A stretch of DNA of 44,084 nucleotides from CAYVOV01 sp964453525. Its GTDB lineage: Bacteria > Chloroflexota > Dehalococcoidia > Dehalococcoidales > UBA2162. How positions within the stretch are numbered: position 1 is the first letter of the stretch; every line of letters starts with the position of its first letter. Below, in pieces: positions 8,392 to 17,268 of the stretch. The notes under the pieces were generated by a model. The model saw nothing but the letters and a program-made list of their open reading frames with translations. It made no database searches and was not told where the DNA came from. The stretch is from assembly GCA_964453525.1 (NCBI GenBank), contig CAYVOV010000026.1, forward strand, positions 1 through 44,084, given 5' to 3'. The position numbers and the translations under genes are program-made.

Positions 8392-8419
8392 CTTATATCA
8401 TATTTGAGTGACAATTCAA
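8392..8419 (-). promoter_or_regulatory. Possible promoter for the secreted-protein leader
   Basis: On the minus strand TTGAAT (8419-8414) and TATAAG (8397-8392) are 16 bases apart. This would start a transcript near 8385, running through the hairpin at 8275-8224 to the gene at 8126. The match is moderate. Confidence 0.35.
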
Positions 8420-8877
8420 GTGCCTAAAGTTCCTATTTTGGTGGAAATTTGATGAGAAAGGAGATTTAAAAATAATTCATGTGCATTTTTGATTATACGT
8501 GATATATTGGCGATTAGACTGGTAAAATATGCCAGGAAGGGGCGATAAACATTCAAAAGGCAGCCAATTATTGCTGGCTGCCGCTTTGGGCAGGGTAAAG
8601 CTTTAGAGAGGCTGCCTGGGCAGACATCGTTTCCACGGTATCGGATATTAGTTGCTGGAGAGAAACGGAGTTACCTACCAATTTTCAGCATATATCATAG
8701 TTAAAGTCTTTTATACTATATAATATGTTTAACATTTATTCACCGTCCTTTGACCTCCCAGCAGGTTGGTGATAGTTTATCTCCTGAAGCCCGGCTTCAT
8801 TAAACGATAAGTCAGAAGCTTAAATTAAAGGAACTAATATGTTACGCTACTGATTAAATATAAAAGGAGATTGAAAA
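8420..8877. other. Gene-free stretch before the CocE-like hydrolase
   Basis: No convincing coding frame is seen. It holds a perfect 8-bp stem (GGCAGCCA 8559-8566 with TGGCTGCC 8575-8582) with no T-run, an AT-rich segment with TATAAT at 8719-8724 that may be the -10 of the hydrolase gene, and a small TGAAGC/GCTTCA hairpin at 8785-8799. A convincing -35 partner for the TATAAT is lacking. Confidence 0.4.
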
Positions 8878-10644
8878 ATGGCTTTCGATGAATTCAGGGG
8901 AGCGATGTTCAGTACAAAATGGAGAACTTCAGAAAGAAAGTACGACGTTATCGTTGAAACGGACGTAAAGATTCCTGTGAGCGATGGTGTAAGACTAAGC
9001 TGTAACGTCTTTCGACCTGATAGCAATGAGAGATTTCCCGCAATTTTAGGTTTCCATTGTTACCATCAATCCGGCCAGACAGGGCCTATAAAGCCCACGG
9101 CGATGTCAACGGCACAATGGCGTCTCCCCGGGCAGGAGAGAACCCGTGGTTCGCTGGAGAGCGGTGACCCCAACTTCTTTGTGCGTCGCGGGTATGTACA
9201 CGTGATATGTAATGCGCGCGGAACCGGGAAATCGGAAGGGGAGTGGGATTTTGAAGGACCAAAGGAGATTCAGGACGTATATGAAGTCATAGAGTGGATG
9301 GCCAGCCAACCCTGGTGCGATGGCAATGTGACCATGTTCGGTGTCTCTTACTTTGCCCGGATTCAATTGATGGTGGCGGCTTTAAACCCACCCCATCTGA
9401 AATGCTTATTCTGTCCCTGGGCATCCGCTGACCAGTACAGAGAGGTCGTGTATCGTGGCGGGATAATGGCTTACAGGTGGCCACTGGGTTGGAGCCAGAC
9501 ATCGTTAATCTATAGCGACTGCCGGCCGGAAAATCACTCCAAAAAGGAGCTGGGCGATAAAGGCTACCATGATGCCATAGCCAGGATGTTGCAGGATGAA
9601 GATATAAAAGCAGTCCCGGAGCTTGTTGAAGTTTTGAAGAATCCTGAGTCGGGAGTCAATCCCTTTGTTGTTGATATTATCCTTCACAACTATTGTGACA
9701 AATTCTGGGAAGAACGGACGGTGCAACACGACAAGATAAAGATACCGGCCTATCTCGGAGCTGATTGGGGTAATTACGGAAATCAGTTATCTGGAGCTTT
9801 TCACAACTGGGAGAAACTGAATGTGCCAAAGAAGATGATTATTGGCCCTCCCGTCTATCTGGACCGGCCACTCTACCAGCTCCAGCATGAGGCAGTCCGG
9901 TGGTTTGACTACTGGCTCAAAGGAAGAGAAACCGGGATAATGGACGAACCGCCGGTACGACTCTTCATAATGGGAACTGGCGAGTGGAAGGAGGCAAGTG
10001 CCTGGCCTTTACCGGAGACCAAATGGACCCCGTTCTATCTCCATGAAGACGGCCTTATGTATGAGCGTGAGCACTGGCCTAATGAAGGCAGCGATTCATT
10101 TGAAGACTCTCCCTGGATGCGTGGAAATCTGAAATACTGCTCTCCCCCGCTTGTGGAAAATACCGAGGTTACCGGGCCTATCATGTTGAAACTATATGCT
10201 TCTACCACAGATGCTGAGGTATTCTGGATTATCTCCCTTTTAGAGATTGACCCTGAAGGTAATGAGAGGTTACTCACCAAAGGGTGGCTTCGGGGTTCGC
10301 ACAGGGAGATGGACGTAGAACGTTCCAAACCGTGGGAACCGTTTCGTCCGCATACAAGAGCGGAGAACCTGACCCCTGACGAAATCTGCGAATTCGACAT
10401 ATCATTGGTTCCGACGGGCAACCTGTTTAAGGCTGGTTATAGAATCGGACTTAAAATTAGCTGCGTGGACGATGAACCGAAGAACCCGCTTGAGTTGATA
10501 GCTTGTGGAAGCTTGCGCAGACAGTCTGTATCCAGAATAACAGTCTATCACAATGCGGATTATCCTTCTTATCTGGTTCTGCCCATCACCAGAGGTAACA
10601 TCTTGAATACGTTCATGTCTGGAGGGAAGTTCCCCGGGCAGTAG
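8878..10644 (+). CDS. CocE/NonD-family alpha/beta hydrolase (peptidase S15-like)
   Basis: The 588-residue protein has an alpha/beta-hydrolase domain, then a C-terminal jelly-roll domain (PepX_C-like, from about residue 390). RGTGKSEG (114-121) and GVSYFA (155-160, nucleophile S157) match the family. RWFDYWLKG (341-349) is the usual landmark after the catalytic His. The His itself is not where expected: the typical GPW-x-H segment reads GPPVYLD (323-329). D296 in GADWGN may stand for the acid. Family members hydrolyse esters or acyl-peptides such as cocaine, cephalosporin esters and X-Pro peptides. No signal peptide is seen, so it is cytoplasmic. A strong AAAAGGAG site precedes the ATG. The DppBC-type permease genes follow after 184 bases, so it may process an imported compound. 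Confidence 0.82.
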   Translation: MAFDEFRGAMFSTKWRTSERKYDVIVETDVKIPVSDGVRLSCNVFRPDSNERFPAILGFHCYHQSGQTGPIKPTAMSTAQWRLPGQERTRGSLESGDPNFFVRRGYVHVICNARGTGKSEGEWDFEGPKEIQDVYEVIEWMASQPWCDGNVTMFGVSYFARIQLMVAALNPPHLKCLFCPWASADQYREVVYRGGIMAYRWPLGWSQTSLIYSDCRPENHSKKELGDKGYHDAIARMLQDEDIKAVPELVEVLKNPESGVNPFVVDIILHNYCDKFWEERTVQHDKIKIPAYLGADWGNYGNQLSGAFHNWEKLNVPKKMIIGPPVYLDRPLYQLQHEAVRWFDYWLKGRETGIMDEPPVRLFIMGTGEWKEASAWPLPETKWTPFYLHEDGLMYEREHWPNEGSDSFEDSPWMRGNLKYCSPPLVENTEVTGPIMLKLYASTTDAEVFWIISLLEIDPEGNERLLTKGWLRGSHREMDVERSKPWEPFRPHTRAENLTPDEICEFDISLVPTGNLFKAGYRIGLKISCVDDEPKNPLELIACGSLRRQSVSRITVYHNADYPSYLVLPITRGNILNTFMSGGKFPGQ

Positions 10645-10828
10645 GCAGAATAAACTTATTCTGAGTAATTGCCAACCTGTACCACTCGGATTTACATTGA
10701 CAGGAAGTTGCTGTGTGTGTTATAAGTCTTACAATCTTCAATTAACTGCACAGTGATTTGAAATGCTGTAGTAAGCTGCGGTTGAAGGTATCGTATTTCT
10801 AAACCCAGCGAACAACCAGTGGAATGAT

Positions 10829-11821
10829 ATGATTGCCTATACAATTCGAAGATTGCTGTTGATTATACCCACCTTTGTTCTGGTGACCATAATAGTCTTT
10901 TTGACTGTTCGCTTCATTCCAGGCAATGTGGTGGATTTGATGGTGGCTGAAATGTCGATGCAAATGGGGATGGGAGCGGAGGAAACCGCTGCGCGCCTTG
11001 CAGAGGCTATGGGGATGGATGTGCCCATCCATATCCAGTACGGACGCTGGTTAGGAATCGTGCCACAGGAATCGGGTGAGTTCTCGGGACTTTTCCAGGG
11101 CGACCTCGGGAAATCTTTATGGAAAAATATGCCCGTACTCGACGAGTTTGAAGATAGACTTCCAGTATCTCTGGAACTTGGCATTATAGCTATAATAACC
11201 GGGTTGCTGTTATCCATACCCATAGGTGTGTATTCAGCGATACGGCAGGATACCGCCACCGATTATGCAGGCCGTACCTTCGCTATAATATGTATCTCTG
11301 TTCCCGGGTTCTGGATAGCAACTATGGTAATGGTCTACCCCTCAATCTTGTGGGGCTGGACGCCCCCTCTGAAATACATTCCGATTGTCGTTGACCCGTG
11401 GAGAAACCTGCTACAGTTTTTACTCCCGGGTTCAATTATGGGCCTCATTATGCTGGGGTCGGTGATGAGAATAACTCGTACCATGATGCTGGAGGTACTC
11501 AGGCAGGACTACATCAGGACGGCCTGGGCAAAGGGACTCAGAGAACGGACAGTCATCACCAGGCATGCCATGAAAAACGCACTGATTCCAGTGATCACTA
11601 TAGTAGGAATGATGGTACCGATGCTGGTTGGGGGCACTGTTATAATCGAGCAGATATTTGTCCTGCCCGGGATTGGCCGTTTCATGTTCGAGGCAATTAG
11701 CAGAAGAGACTACCCTATAATTTCAGGGGTAAACGTGTTTCTGGCCTCTGCTGTATTAATAGTAAATCTGATTGTTGATTTAGCTTACGCCTGGCTGGAC
11801 CCCAGAGTCCAGTACAGATAG
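10829..11821 (+). CDS. ABC transporter permease, DppB/OppB-like
   Basis: The 330-residue protein is a binding-protein-dependent permease of the peptide/nickel class. It has a membrane segment at residues 8-30, a periplasmic domain up to about residue 105, and then five more membrane helices. The EAA-type cytoplasmic loop reads VLRQDYIRTAWAKGLRERTVITRHAMKNALIPV, here split by its conserved Gly. The C-terminal RRDYPIISGVNVF and DPRVQYR are classic for DppB. The ribosome site is weak (GTGGAATGAT before ATG). It is coupled to the partner permease 16 bases downstream. No ATPase gene is present in the window. Confidence 0.9.
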   Translation: MIAYTIRRLLLIIPTFVLVTIIVFLTVRFIPGNVVDLMVAEMSMQMGMGAEETAARLAEAMGMDVPIHIQYGRWLGIVPQESGEFSGLFQGDLGKSLWKNMPVLDEFEDRLPVSLELGIIAIITGLLLSIPIGVYSAIRQDTATDYAGRTFAIICISVPGFWIATMVMVYPSILWGWTPPLKYIPIVVDPWRNLLQFLLPGSIMGLIMLGSVMRITRTMMLEVLRQDYIRTAWAKGLRERTVITRHAMKNALIPVITIVGMMVPMLVGGTVIIEQIFVLPGIGRFMFEAISRRDYPIISGVNVFLASAVLIVNLIVDLAYAWLDPRVQYR

Positions 11822-11837
11822 AGGAAAAAATAATAAA

Positions 11838-12830
11838 ATGAGTGAAATCCCGGAAAAAATATCTCCTGAGGAGGCTGAAGAAGTACCGACTGAGGAGATA
11901 AAGGTAAAGAAGAGCCGTGGGCATATAGCCGACATGTTTGTCAGGCTTATTAAAGAGAAGCCGATGGGTACTGCTGGAGGGATTATAGTTCTGGCACTGT
12001 TTCTTACCGGTATCTTTGCTGATGTCATGGCCCCTTACGGGTATAACGAAATTATTATTTTTGACCGCCTCAGTGCCCCATCAGCCGCACACCTTCTGGG
12101 TTGTGATAATATGGGACGAGACCTGCTCAGCCGCGTTATCTACGGGGCTCGCGTCTCCATGATTGTAGGTCTGGCTGGTTCTTTGCTCTTTGTGGTTGTT
12201 GGCAGCCTTGTAGGTATCCCTTCGGGCTACATTGGCGGTGCTTATGACACCTTATTACAGAGGTTTGTTGATGCCTTTATGTGCTTTCCACCGTTAATTC
12301 TTTATCTGACCGTAATGGCGGTTCTGGGGCCCGGTCTATTGCAGGTGATACTTGTTTTAGGAATATCAGATGGAATCCGCGGGTCAAGGACGGTAAGAAG
12401 CGCCGTTATCGGTATCAAGGAAAACGTTTATGTGGAGGCAGCCAGGGCTATCGGCGCTTCAAACAGGAGAATAATCTTCAACCACATCCTGCCTAATATT
12501 ATGCCCATCGTGATTGTTGAGTTTACTCTCGCTATGAGCCGTATGATTCTCGCTGAGGCGATGCTGAGCTTCCTCGGCTTTGGCATTCCCCCGCCTATGC
12601 CCAGCTGGGGAGGCATGCTCAGTGGAGCGGGACGTGAATATATGCTCCAGGCTCCGTGGATGGCTCTGTGGCCCGGCGTTGCTCTGGCTCTTGCCGTATA
12701 CGGCATCAATATGCTCGGGGATGCAGTGAGGGACTTGTGGGACCCGAGGTTGAGAGGTGGCCTTGGACGTTTCGGAGGAATGAAGGTAAAGAAGGCTACC
12801 GAGAAAGTCAGGGCAAGCTTAAAAGATTGA
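11838..12830 (+). CDS. ABC transporter permease, DppC/OppC-like
   Basis: The 330-residue partner permease begins with a charged, glutamate-rich N-terminal tail of about 35 residues (PEEAEEVPTEEIKVKK) before the first helix. The usual DppC landmarks follow: HLLGCDNMGRDLLSRVIYGAR, then five further helices, the EAA loop VYVEAARAIGASNRRIIFNHILPN and the end segment GDAVRDLWDPRLRGG. It would form a heterodimer with the protein at 10829 and import a peptide or similar organic solute delivered by a lipoprotein such as that at 12943-14727. Ribosome site and spacing fit a two-gene operon ending at the terminator at 12879. Confidence 0.9.
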   Translation: MSEIPEKISPEEAEEVPTEEIKVKKSRGHIADMFVRLIKEKPMGTAGGIIVLALFLTGIFADVMAPYGYNEIIIFDRLSAPSAAHLLGCDNMGRDLLSRVIYGARVSMIVGLAGSLLFVVVGSLVGIPSGYIGGAYDTLLQRFVDAFMCFPPLILYLTVMAVLGPGLLQVILVLGISDGIRGSRTVRSAVIGIKENVYVEAARAIGASNRRIIFNHILPNIMPIVIVEFTLAMSRMILAEAMLSFLGFGIPPPMPSWGGMLSGAGREYMLQAPWMALWPGVALALAVYGINMLGDAVRDLWDPRLRGGLGRFGGMKVKKATEKVRASLKD

Positions 12831-12878
12831 TAGCCTTGCGCAAGACAGCAAGTGGAAACATATTATAGAGATAACACA

Positions 12879-12908
12879 GGGGCTGGAGGGTTTGAACCCT
12901 CCAGCCCC
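12879..12908. terminator. Shared terminator between convergent permease and binding-protein genes
   Basis: A perfect 12-bp stem, GGGGCTGGAGGG with CCCTCCAGCCCC, closes the loop TTTGAA. A pyrimidine-rich tail (TTCTCTATTT) follows on the plus strand; the minus-strand tail is less T-rich. It lies between two stop codons and probably serves the plus strand best. Confidence 0.8.
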
Positions 12909-12942
12909 TTCTCTATTTGGCCGTCTCTACTACGATGTCTGC

Positions 12943-14727
12943 CTAATATCCCATCGACTTCTTCAGCTCGGTGTCCAGCCAGGAATATCGGGTGAATTCA
13001 TACCACTGAACATAACCCACATGGATTTCACCATGGTAGTTTTTAAGCCATGGCCACCACATAATATAGTTGAACGATGCCGGCATCCAGACTCCCCAGG
13101 ACTCTTCGAGTATGAAGGGGGTGACCGCCTTCAGGGCGTCTGTCCACTTCTTATCGTTCATCCCCAGATTGCGGTTAATCAGGTCATAGACCTCCAGCGT
13201 CTTTGGGTCTTCCCACATGCTGAGGTCACCCGAACTGTCGACCCGGACCTCGTGCATTAGCCAGGGTCCCCACCATAGATGCGTTGCACTGAAAATCATC
13301 TGTTCGTGAGTCCTGGCCCTGGTGAGACTATTAAATACGCTGGCTTCCATTGGTTTGATCTCCATATCCACGCCAACTTTAAGGAAGTACTCTCTAATCA
13401 TAGCCAGGAAGTCTGCATCTGGCGCATTGCAGACTATTTCGGTCTTAAAGCCGTTAGGATATCCTGCTTCGGCCAGGAGCTCTTTTGCCTTATCCGGATT
13501 GTAGGTAAACAGTTCCTTGGCTCCTACCGCCCCGTCGGGTGATATCGGCTTATCCGGCAATTGCTCCGGCGGAGTATAGAAAGGCGCGTGTTCCTTGACA
13601 GGGAAGAACGGATAGCCAATCAAATAACCGTGACCTTTATAGTAGCCATCCAGTATCTCCTGCTGATTTACCGCCAGGTTCAGGGCCTGCCGGACCCTCA
13701 GGTCGTGGAAGGGCAGCTCCGGTTTGTCCACCCTGCCGCAGGGTACCATGGTCATGGCCGGTGTTTCTAAATGTTTCATCTTAGGATTTTGCTGGAGCAG
13801 TTGCTCTCCGTTTTCCCAGGAAACAGTTATGCCTCTGGTGCAGTCTACTTTACCGGTTCGTAAAGCTGCCAGCTGCGTGGAGGCGTCCGGTATTATCAGC
13901 TCAACGACGCCGTCCATATAGGGTAACTTATTGCCCTTGCCCGGACCGACGGGGTCTATCCCCCAGTAATCCGGATTCTTTTTATAAGTTATCGAGCTGC
14001 CAACAGTATAATCCTCCAGCATGTATGGTCCTGTCCCGGTGCTGTTTTTCCAGTCGGACTGGTCTCCATACTTCTCTGTTATCTCGGGCGGAAGGAAAGG
14101 GATACGGCAGGCGGTCTCCATAACATTTTGCGCCATGGCGTGGGGAGGAAACTTGATTTCTACAGTATACTTGTCAAGCGCTTTAAACGAAGTCGGGTGG
14201 TCTTCTTTCTTGAAGAAGATGTCCAGGTTCATGCCCGGGGTTGTCCAGTCCTTCTCGATGTTCCAGACGACATCTTCGGCGGTAACCTCTCCCAGCGAGT
14301 CGTACATAGGCGACTTATTCTGCCATTTAACCCCTTTGCGGACATGAAAGATGAGGGTATCGTTTCCCTGCAGTTCCCAGCTTTCGGCCAGTTCCCCGGC
14401 AAATAGTTCGGTACGACCGAGGAAGCCTATTTGCCAGCTGGTCTCTCCCGTGCCTGCCGGACCTTTCGCCCAGTCTCCCGTCAGGAGAAAGTCATGAGTG
14501 ACGGGAAGGGTACGGGTAAAGTGTATCATAGTTACCCGCGGGTCAAAGCCGCCTGGCTCATTGGGCTGTATGAGGTTTAGCACCCCGCCATATTGTGGCT
14601 CCTCCGTTTCTGTTATTGCCCCTTCACCTTCTTCCTCTTCTTCCTCCGTCGCTGGGCCACATGATGCCATCACCAGAGACAGCACCATCAGGCAGCTAAC
14701 TATCAGCCATATAAACTTTTTAACCAT
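12943..14727 (-). CDS. ABC transporter substrate-binding lipoprotein (SBP_bac_5, peptide/nickel class)
   Basis: The protein has about 594 residues from the chosen start. It has a lysine-rich start, a hydrophobic stretch and a lipobox-like VMASC, so a lipid anchor on Cys is expected. A very acidic linker (TEEEEEEGEGAITETEE) leads into a family-5 binding protein; YGGVLNLIQPNEPGGFDPR and the HVRKGVKWQNKSP region are typical. GGAAAGGAG precedes two neighbouring ATGs (14730 and 14727); the second has the better spacing. An upstream frame to 14778 would overlap that site. It probably feeds the DppBC-like permease that converges on it, although it would be transcribed separately. The ligand is unknown. 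Confidence 0.88.
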   Translation of the reverse strand: MVKKFIWLIVSCLMVLSLVMASCGPATEEEEEEGEGAITETEEPQYGGVLNLIQPNEPGGFDPRVTMIHFTRTLPVTHDFLLTGDWAKGPAGTGETSWQIGFLGRTELFAGELAESWELQGNDTLIFHVRKGVKWQNKSPMYDSLGEVTAEDVVWNIEKDWTTPGMNLDIFFKKEDHPTSFKALDKYTVEIKFPPHAMAQNVMETACRIPFLPPEITEKYGDQSDWKNSTGTGPYMLEDYTVGSSITYKKNPDYWGIDPVGPGKGNKLPYMDGVVELIIPDASTQLAALRTGKVDCTRGITVSWENGEQLLQQNPKMKHLETPAMTMVPCGRVDKPELPFHDLRVRQALNLAVNQQEILDGYYKGHGYLIGYPFFPVKEHAPFYTPPEQLPDKPISPDGAVGAKELFTYNPDKAKELLAEAGYPNGFKTEIVCNAPDADFLAMIREYFLKVGVDMEIKPMEASVFNSLTRARTHEQMIFSATHLWWGPWLMHEVRVDSSGDLSMWEDPKTLEVYDLINRNLGMNDKKWTDALKAVTPFILEESWGVWMPASFNYIMWWPWLKNYHGEIHVGYVQWYEFTRYSWLDTELKKSMGY

Positions 14728-14937
14728 CATATTCTCCTTTCCAAACATACTTGTGCTTTCAAAAAACCATCTTTTCAAGCAACAAAAGGCGTCATAAATT
14801 ACTTATGAAAATGTAATTCATGATGCCCATCTAGACAATCATCTTTTTGATTCATCCTGTGAATTATGTTTATTGAACTATATTATGGAATTTGAGTTTA
14901 ATACTTAAACATCAATTTGTCAATAGTGAAAATTGCG

Positions 14938-15169
14938 GGTTCTGTTTGTATTTGGTTGTTTTTCTTTACCTCACCCCTTGCCCCTCTCCGGCCTGAACCA
15001 TTGAGAATTGTTGAAAAGCTTTTAAGGCCGGAGAGGGGAGAAATAGAGAGAGGGGGCGGAGCCCCCTCTCTCAAACTCCTTCCCCCTCAAACAATAATAT
15101 AATATCGACAATAAACGGGTACTGTTTGAGGGGGATAAAGGGGGTGACAAATTTATACCAACCAAAACC
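14938..15169 (+). repeat. Composite palindromic repeat, family A copy 2 (long form)
   Basis: It has the same three-part architecture as 135-350. Its last 90 bases (15080-15169) match 32358-32448 on the opposite strand apparently without mismatch, at 17 kb distance. Relative to that copy it carries about 102 extra bases, with GGCCGGAGAGGGG and GAGAGGGGGCGGAGCCCCC hairpins, placed between CACCCC and TTCCCCC. The rest of this intergenic region (to 15386) shows only a short hairpin at GAGGA/TCCTC (15205-15218) and no supported gene. Confidence 0.85.
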
Positions 15170-15386
15170 GAATAGCACCAAGTTGCGCTAATATTCGTAG
15201 ACCGAGGAGATATATCCTCCGATATATATAGAATAAATGTGTATTTGAAGCTTGATGAGATGCCAGCTGTAAACTACATTGAACTGCGGGACGGTAGGTC
15301 TTATCCCGGAACCATCAACTGACGGAAGATTGAAGACGAGGACACTTCACTTCACCGGGCACTGTATAGCTGGATAAACCTTTTCA

Positions 15387-15395
15387 TGATATACT
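15387..15395 (+). promoter_or_regulatory. Extended -10 promoter candidate for argF
   Basis: TGATATACT (TG, one base, TATACT) fits an extended -10 element. No good -35 is present, as is common with this type. The start would be near 15402, about 36 bases before the GTG of argF. Confidence 0.4.
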
Positions 15396-15437
15396 ATAAA
15401 ATAAACTCAAGAGAGGGTCTGAATCCGAGGGGTTAAC

Positions 15438-16361
15438 GTGAAAGGAAAAGACCTGCTTTCAATTTCTGATCTCAATGCCGAGGATATCCGCTTACTGATA
15501 TCGAATGCTATCGACAGCAAGAACCGGGGCTGGACTGATTTACTCAATAAAAAGCTGGTAGCTATTCTATTTGAAAAGCCGTCACTGAGGACAAGAGTCA
15601 GCTTTGAAGCTGCTACGCGACAACTCGGTGGGGAAGCTATTTACCTGTCCCCGGCCGAGGTCGGTCTGGGAAAGAGGGAGTCAGTTGAGGATGTAGCCAG
15701 AGTGCTCGGGCGCTACGTGGATGCCATCGCCGCCCGTACCTTTTCCCATAAGACAGTGGAGACTCTGGCAAGCTACTCAGGTGTGCCGGTGATAAATGCC
15801 CTCTCTGACCTGGAGCATCCCTGTCAGGCACTGGCTGATTTTCTGACGATATATGAGAAGAAAGGGGAACTGAAAGGCCTGACCCTTGCCTATATCGGCG
15901 ATGGTAATAATGTCGCCAATAGCTTGGTACTGGCAGCCTCTATCTGTGGTATCAATTTCAGAATCGCTTCTCCGCCCGGGTATACTGTCCCGGAAAAAAT
16001 TCTAAAGTTGTCTGAGGAATATGCCCGGACTTCCGGTGCAGAAATTCTCTGCACAGAAAATCCTGAAGAAGCGGTGAATACAGCCGATGTTGTGTATACG
16101 GACGTCTGGGCAAGTATGGGACAGGAATCGGAAGCAAGAGAGCGACAACACGCATTCAGCAGCTACCAGGTGAATGGAAGATTTTTGTCTCTTGCTAAAA
16201 AAGATGCTATATTTATGCATCCGTTGCCGGCTCATCGCGGCGAGGAAGTTACCGACGATGTTATTGATAGCCCGCAATCGGTTGTTTTTGACCAGGCTGA
16301 AAACAGACTTCATGCTCAAAGAGCACTGCTGGCAAAAATGCTGGGTACCTTCCAGAGATAG
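15438..16361 (+). CDS. argF: Ornithine carbamoyltransferase
   Basis: The 307-residue enzyme joins carbamoyl phosphate and ornithine to citrulline in arginine synthesis. The carbamoyl-phosphate site is PSLRTR (48-53), with HPCQAL (127-132) following. SMG in DVWASMGQE (226-228) is the ornithine-specific loop that separates OTC from aspartate carbamoyltransferase. The usual C-terminal HCLP reads HPLPAHRG (261-268), a Cys-to-Pro change at the metal/ornithine-binding Cys position; I believe this also occurs in other bacterial OTCs. The start is GTG with GAGGGG upstream. It leads an argF-membrane protein pair; no other arg genes are in the window. Confidence 0.93.
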   Translation: MKGKDLLSISDLNAEDIRLLISNAIDSKNRGWTDLLNKKLVAILFEKPSLRTRVSFEAATRQLGGEAIYLSPAEVGLGKRESVEDVARVLGRYVDAIAARTFSHKTVETLASYSGVPVINALSDLEHPCQALADFLTIYEKKGELKGLTLAYIGDGNNVANSLVLAASICGINFRIASPPGYTVPEKILKLSEEYARTSGAEILCTENPEEAVNTADVVYTDVWASMGQESEARERQHAFSSYQVNGRFLSLAKKDAIFMHPLPAHRGEEVTDDVIDSPQSVVFDQAENRLHAQRALLAKMLGTFQR

Positions 16362-16384
16362 CCCGGATATCGTCAGGAGGTAAT

Positions 16385-17116
16385 GTGAATATTGCAAATG
16401 CATTTAAAACAATAATGGTCTGGGGCTGGTCTCCGATATTGATAACGGTAGTGGCAATACTGGGGGTCCAGTATGAGCTGGAACTATGGATAGTAGTCAC
16501 TGCGATGTGTATTCTTCTGGTTATCGGCTTGATTATGGCGGTGGTCAGGTCAAGTGAAAGGCAGTTGGAAACCCTTTCCATGAGGCTAAGGCAACTCACC
16601 GGGTACTTCAACCGCAGGTTCACTGGCACGTCATCTCTATCCATCTATGCAATTATTGATACCCTGTTCAATGTTGATGACCCCCATCTATGGGACTGGG
16701 CGCGGGCCTGTGATATGTCAGCGCGGGTTTTTAATACCTGGAGTGACAGTTTCGGAGACAGGATAGAAAGCGACGCCCGTACCGGCAGATTTCGCGTCTA
16801 TCTTCGCTCCTACGTTAACGAACTCTGGCTGCTGAATAGCCATTACTATGAATTTATAGAGCAATTCTACGAAATAGCGGAGAAAATTGACATTCCCCCG
16901 ACAACAAGGGACCAGTATAACCGCTTCGCCGTGGAATATAACAGCTTTGTGAATAATTTCAGGGACTGCATCGCTGATTTGAGAAAAGCAGCCGCAACAG
17001 AAATAGAACCGCCCAGTGTCAAGCTGGCCAGAGAATTACCCGGTGCAAAGACTTTCCGTACTCAACAGGGTGAGGAGCCTACTATCCAGCAGTATACTAA
17101 GCGTGACTATAGCTAG
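16385..17116 (+). CDS. Membrane protein of unknown function
   Basis: The 243-residue protein has two adjacent membrane helices (about residues 9-28 and 33-53), then a cytoplasmic, mostly helical region rich in aromatic residues (YYEFIEQFYEIAEKI), and a polar tail. I recognise no family. It starts at GTG with CAGGAGGTAAT upstream, 24 bases after argF, and so is probably co-transcribed. A two-helix anchor plus a soluble helical part could be a scaffold or sensor, but nothing in the sequence proves this. Confidence 0.7.
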   Translation: MNIANAFKTIMVWGWSPILITVVAILGVQYELELWIVVTAMCILLVIGLIMAVVRSSERQLETLSMRLRQLTGYFNRRFTGTSSLSIYAIIDTLFNVDDPHLWDWARACDMSARVFNTWSDSFGDRIESDARTGRFRVYLRSYVNELWLLNSHYYEFIEQFYEIAEKIDIPPTTRDQYNRFAVEYNSFVNNFRDCIADLRKAAATEIEPPSVKLARELPGAKTFRTQQGEEPTIQQYTKRDYS

Positions 17117-17268
17117 ACCTTGATTTTATATGCCACTCTTTTATGCTTTTTTCCTGTTTTGTGCCCCATTCGTGAATGGAATCCTTTTAATGTGTAGATG
17201 TAAAAAGGAAATTGAATTTTACAAGGAGCCGTTTCAATACTGCAAACAAGGAGAATGTACAGGTAAGC

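Noticed and set aside
8559..8582. GGCAGCCA/TGGCTGCC hairpin as a terminator
   Set aside because: No T-run follows on either strand and no gene ends nearby.
14917..15102. Plus-strand frame of 61 codons
   Set aside because: It overlaps repeat copy 2 and has no ribosome site or recognisable protein.
15176..15436. An open frame before argF that reads through one TGA (15320) and encodes DEMPAVNYIELRDGRSYPG in the first half
   Set aside because: It has no ribosome site and a stop in the middle, overlaps a promoter candidate and matches no family I know. It could be a decayed gene, but the support is too weak.
17255..17266. Three-codon frame ATG-TAC-AGG-TAA just before der
   Set aside because: The AAGGAG is too close to this ATG to be used, and so short a frame arises easily by chance.
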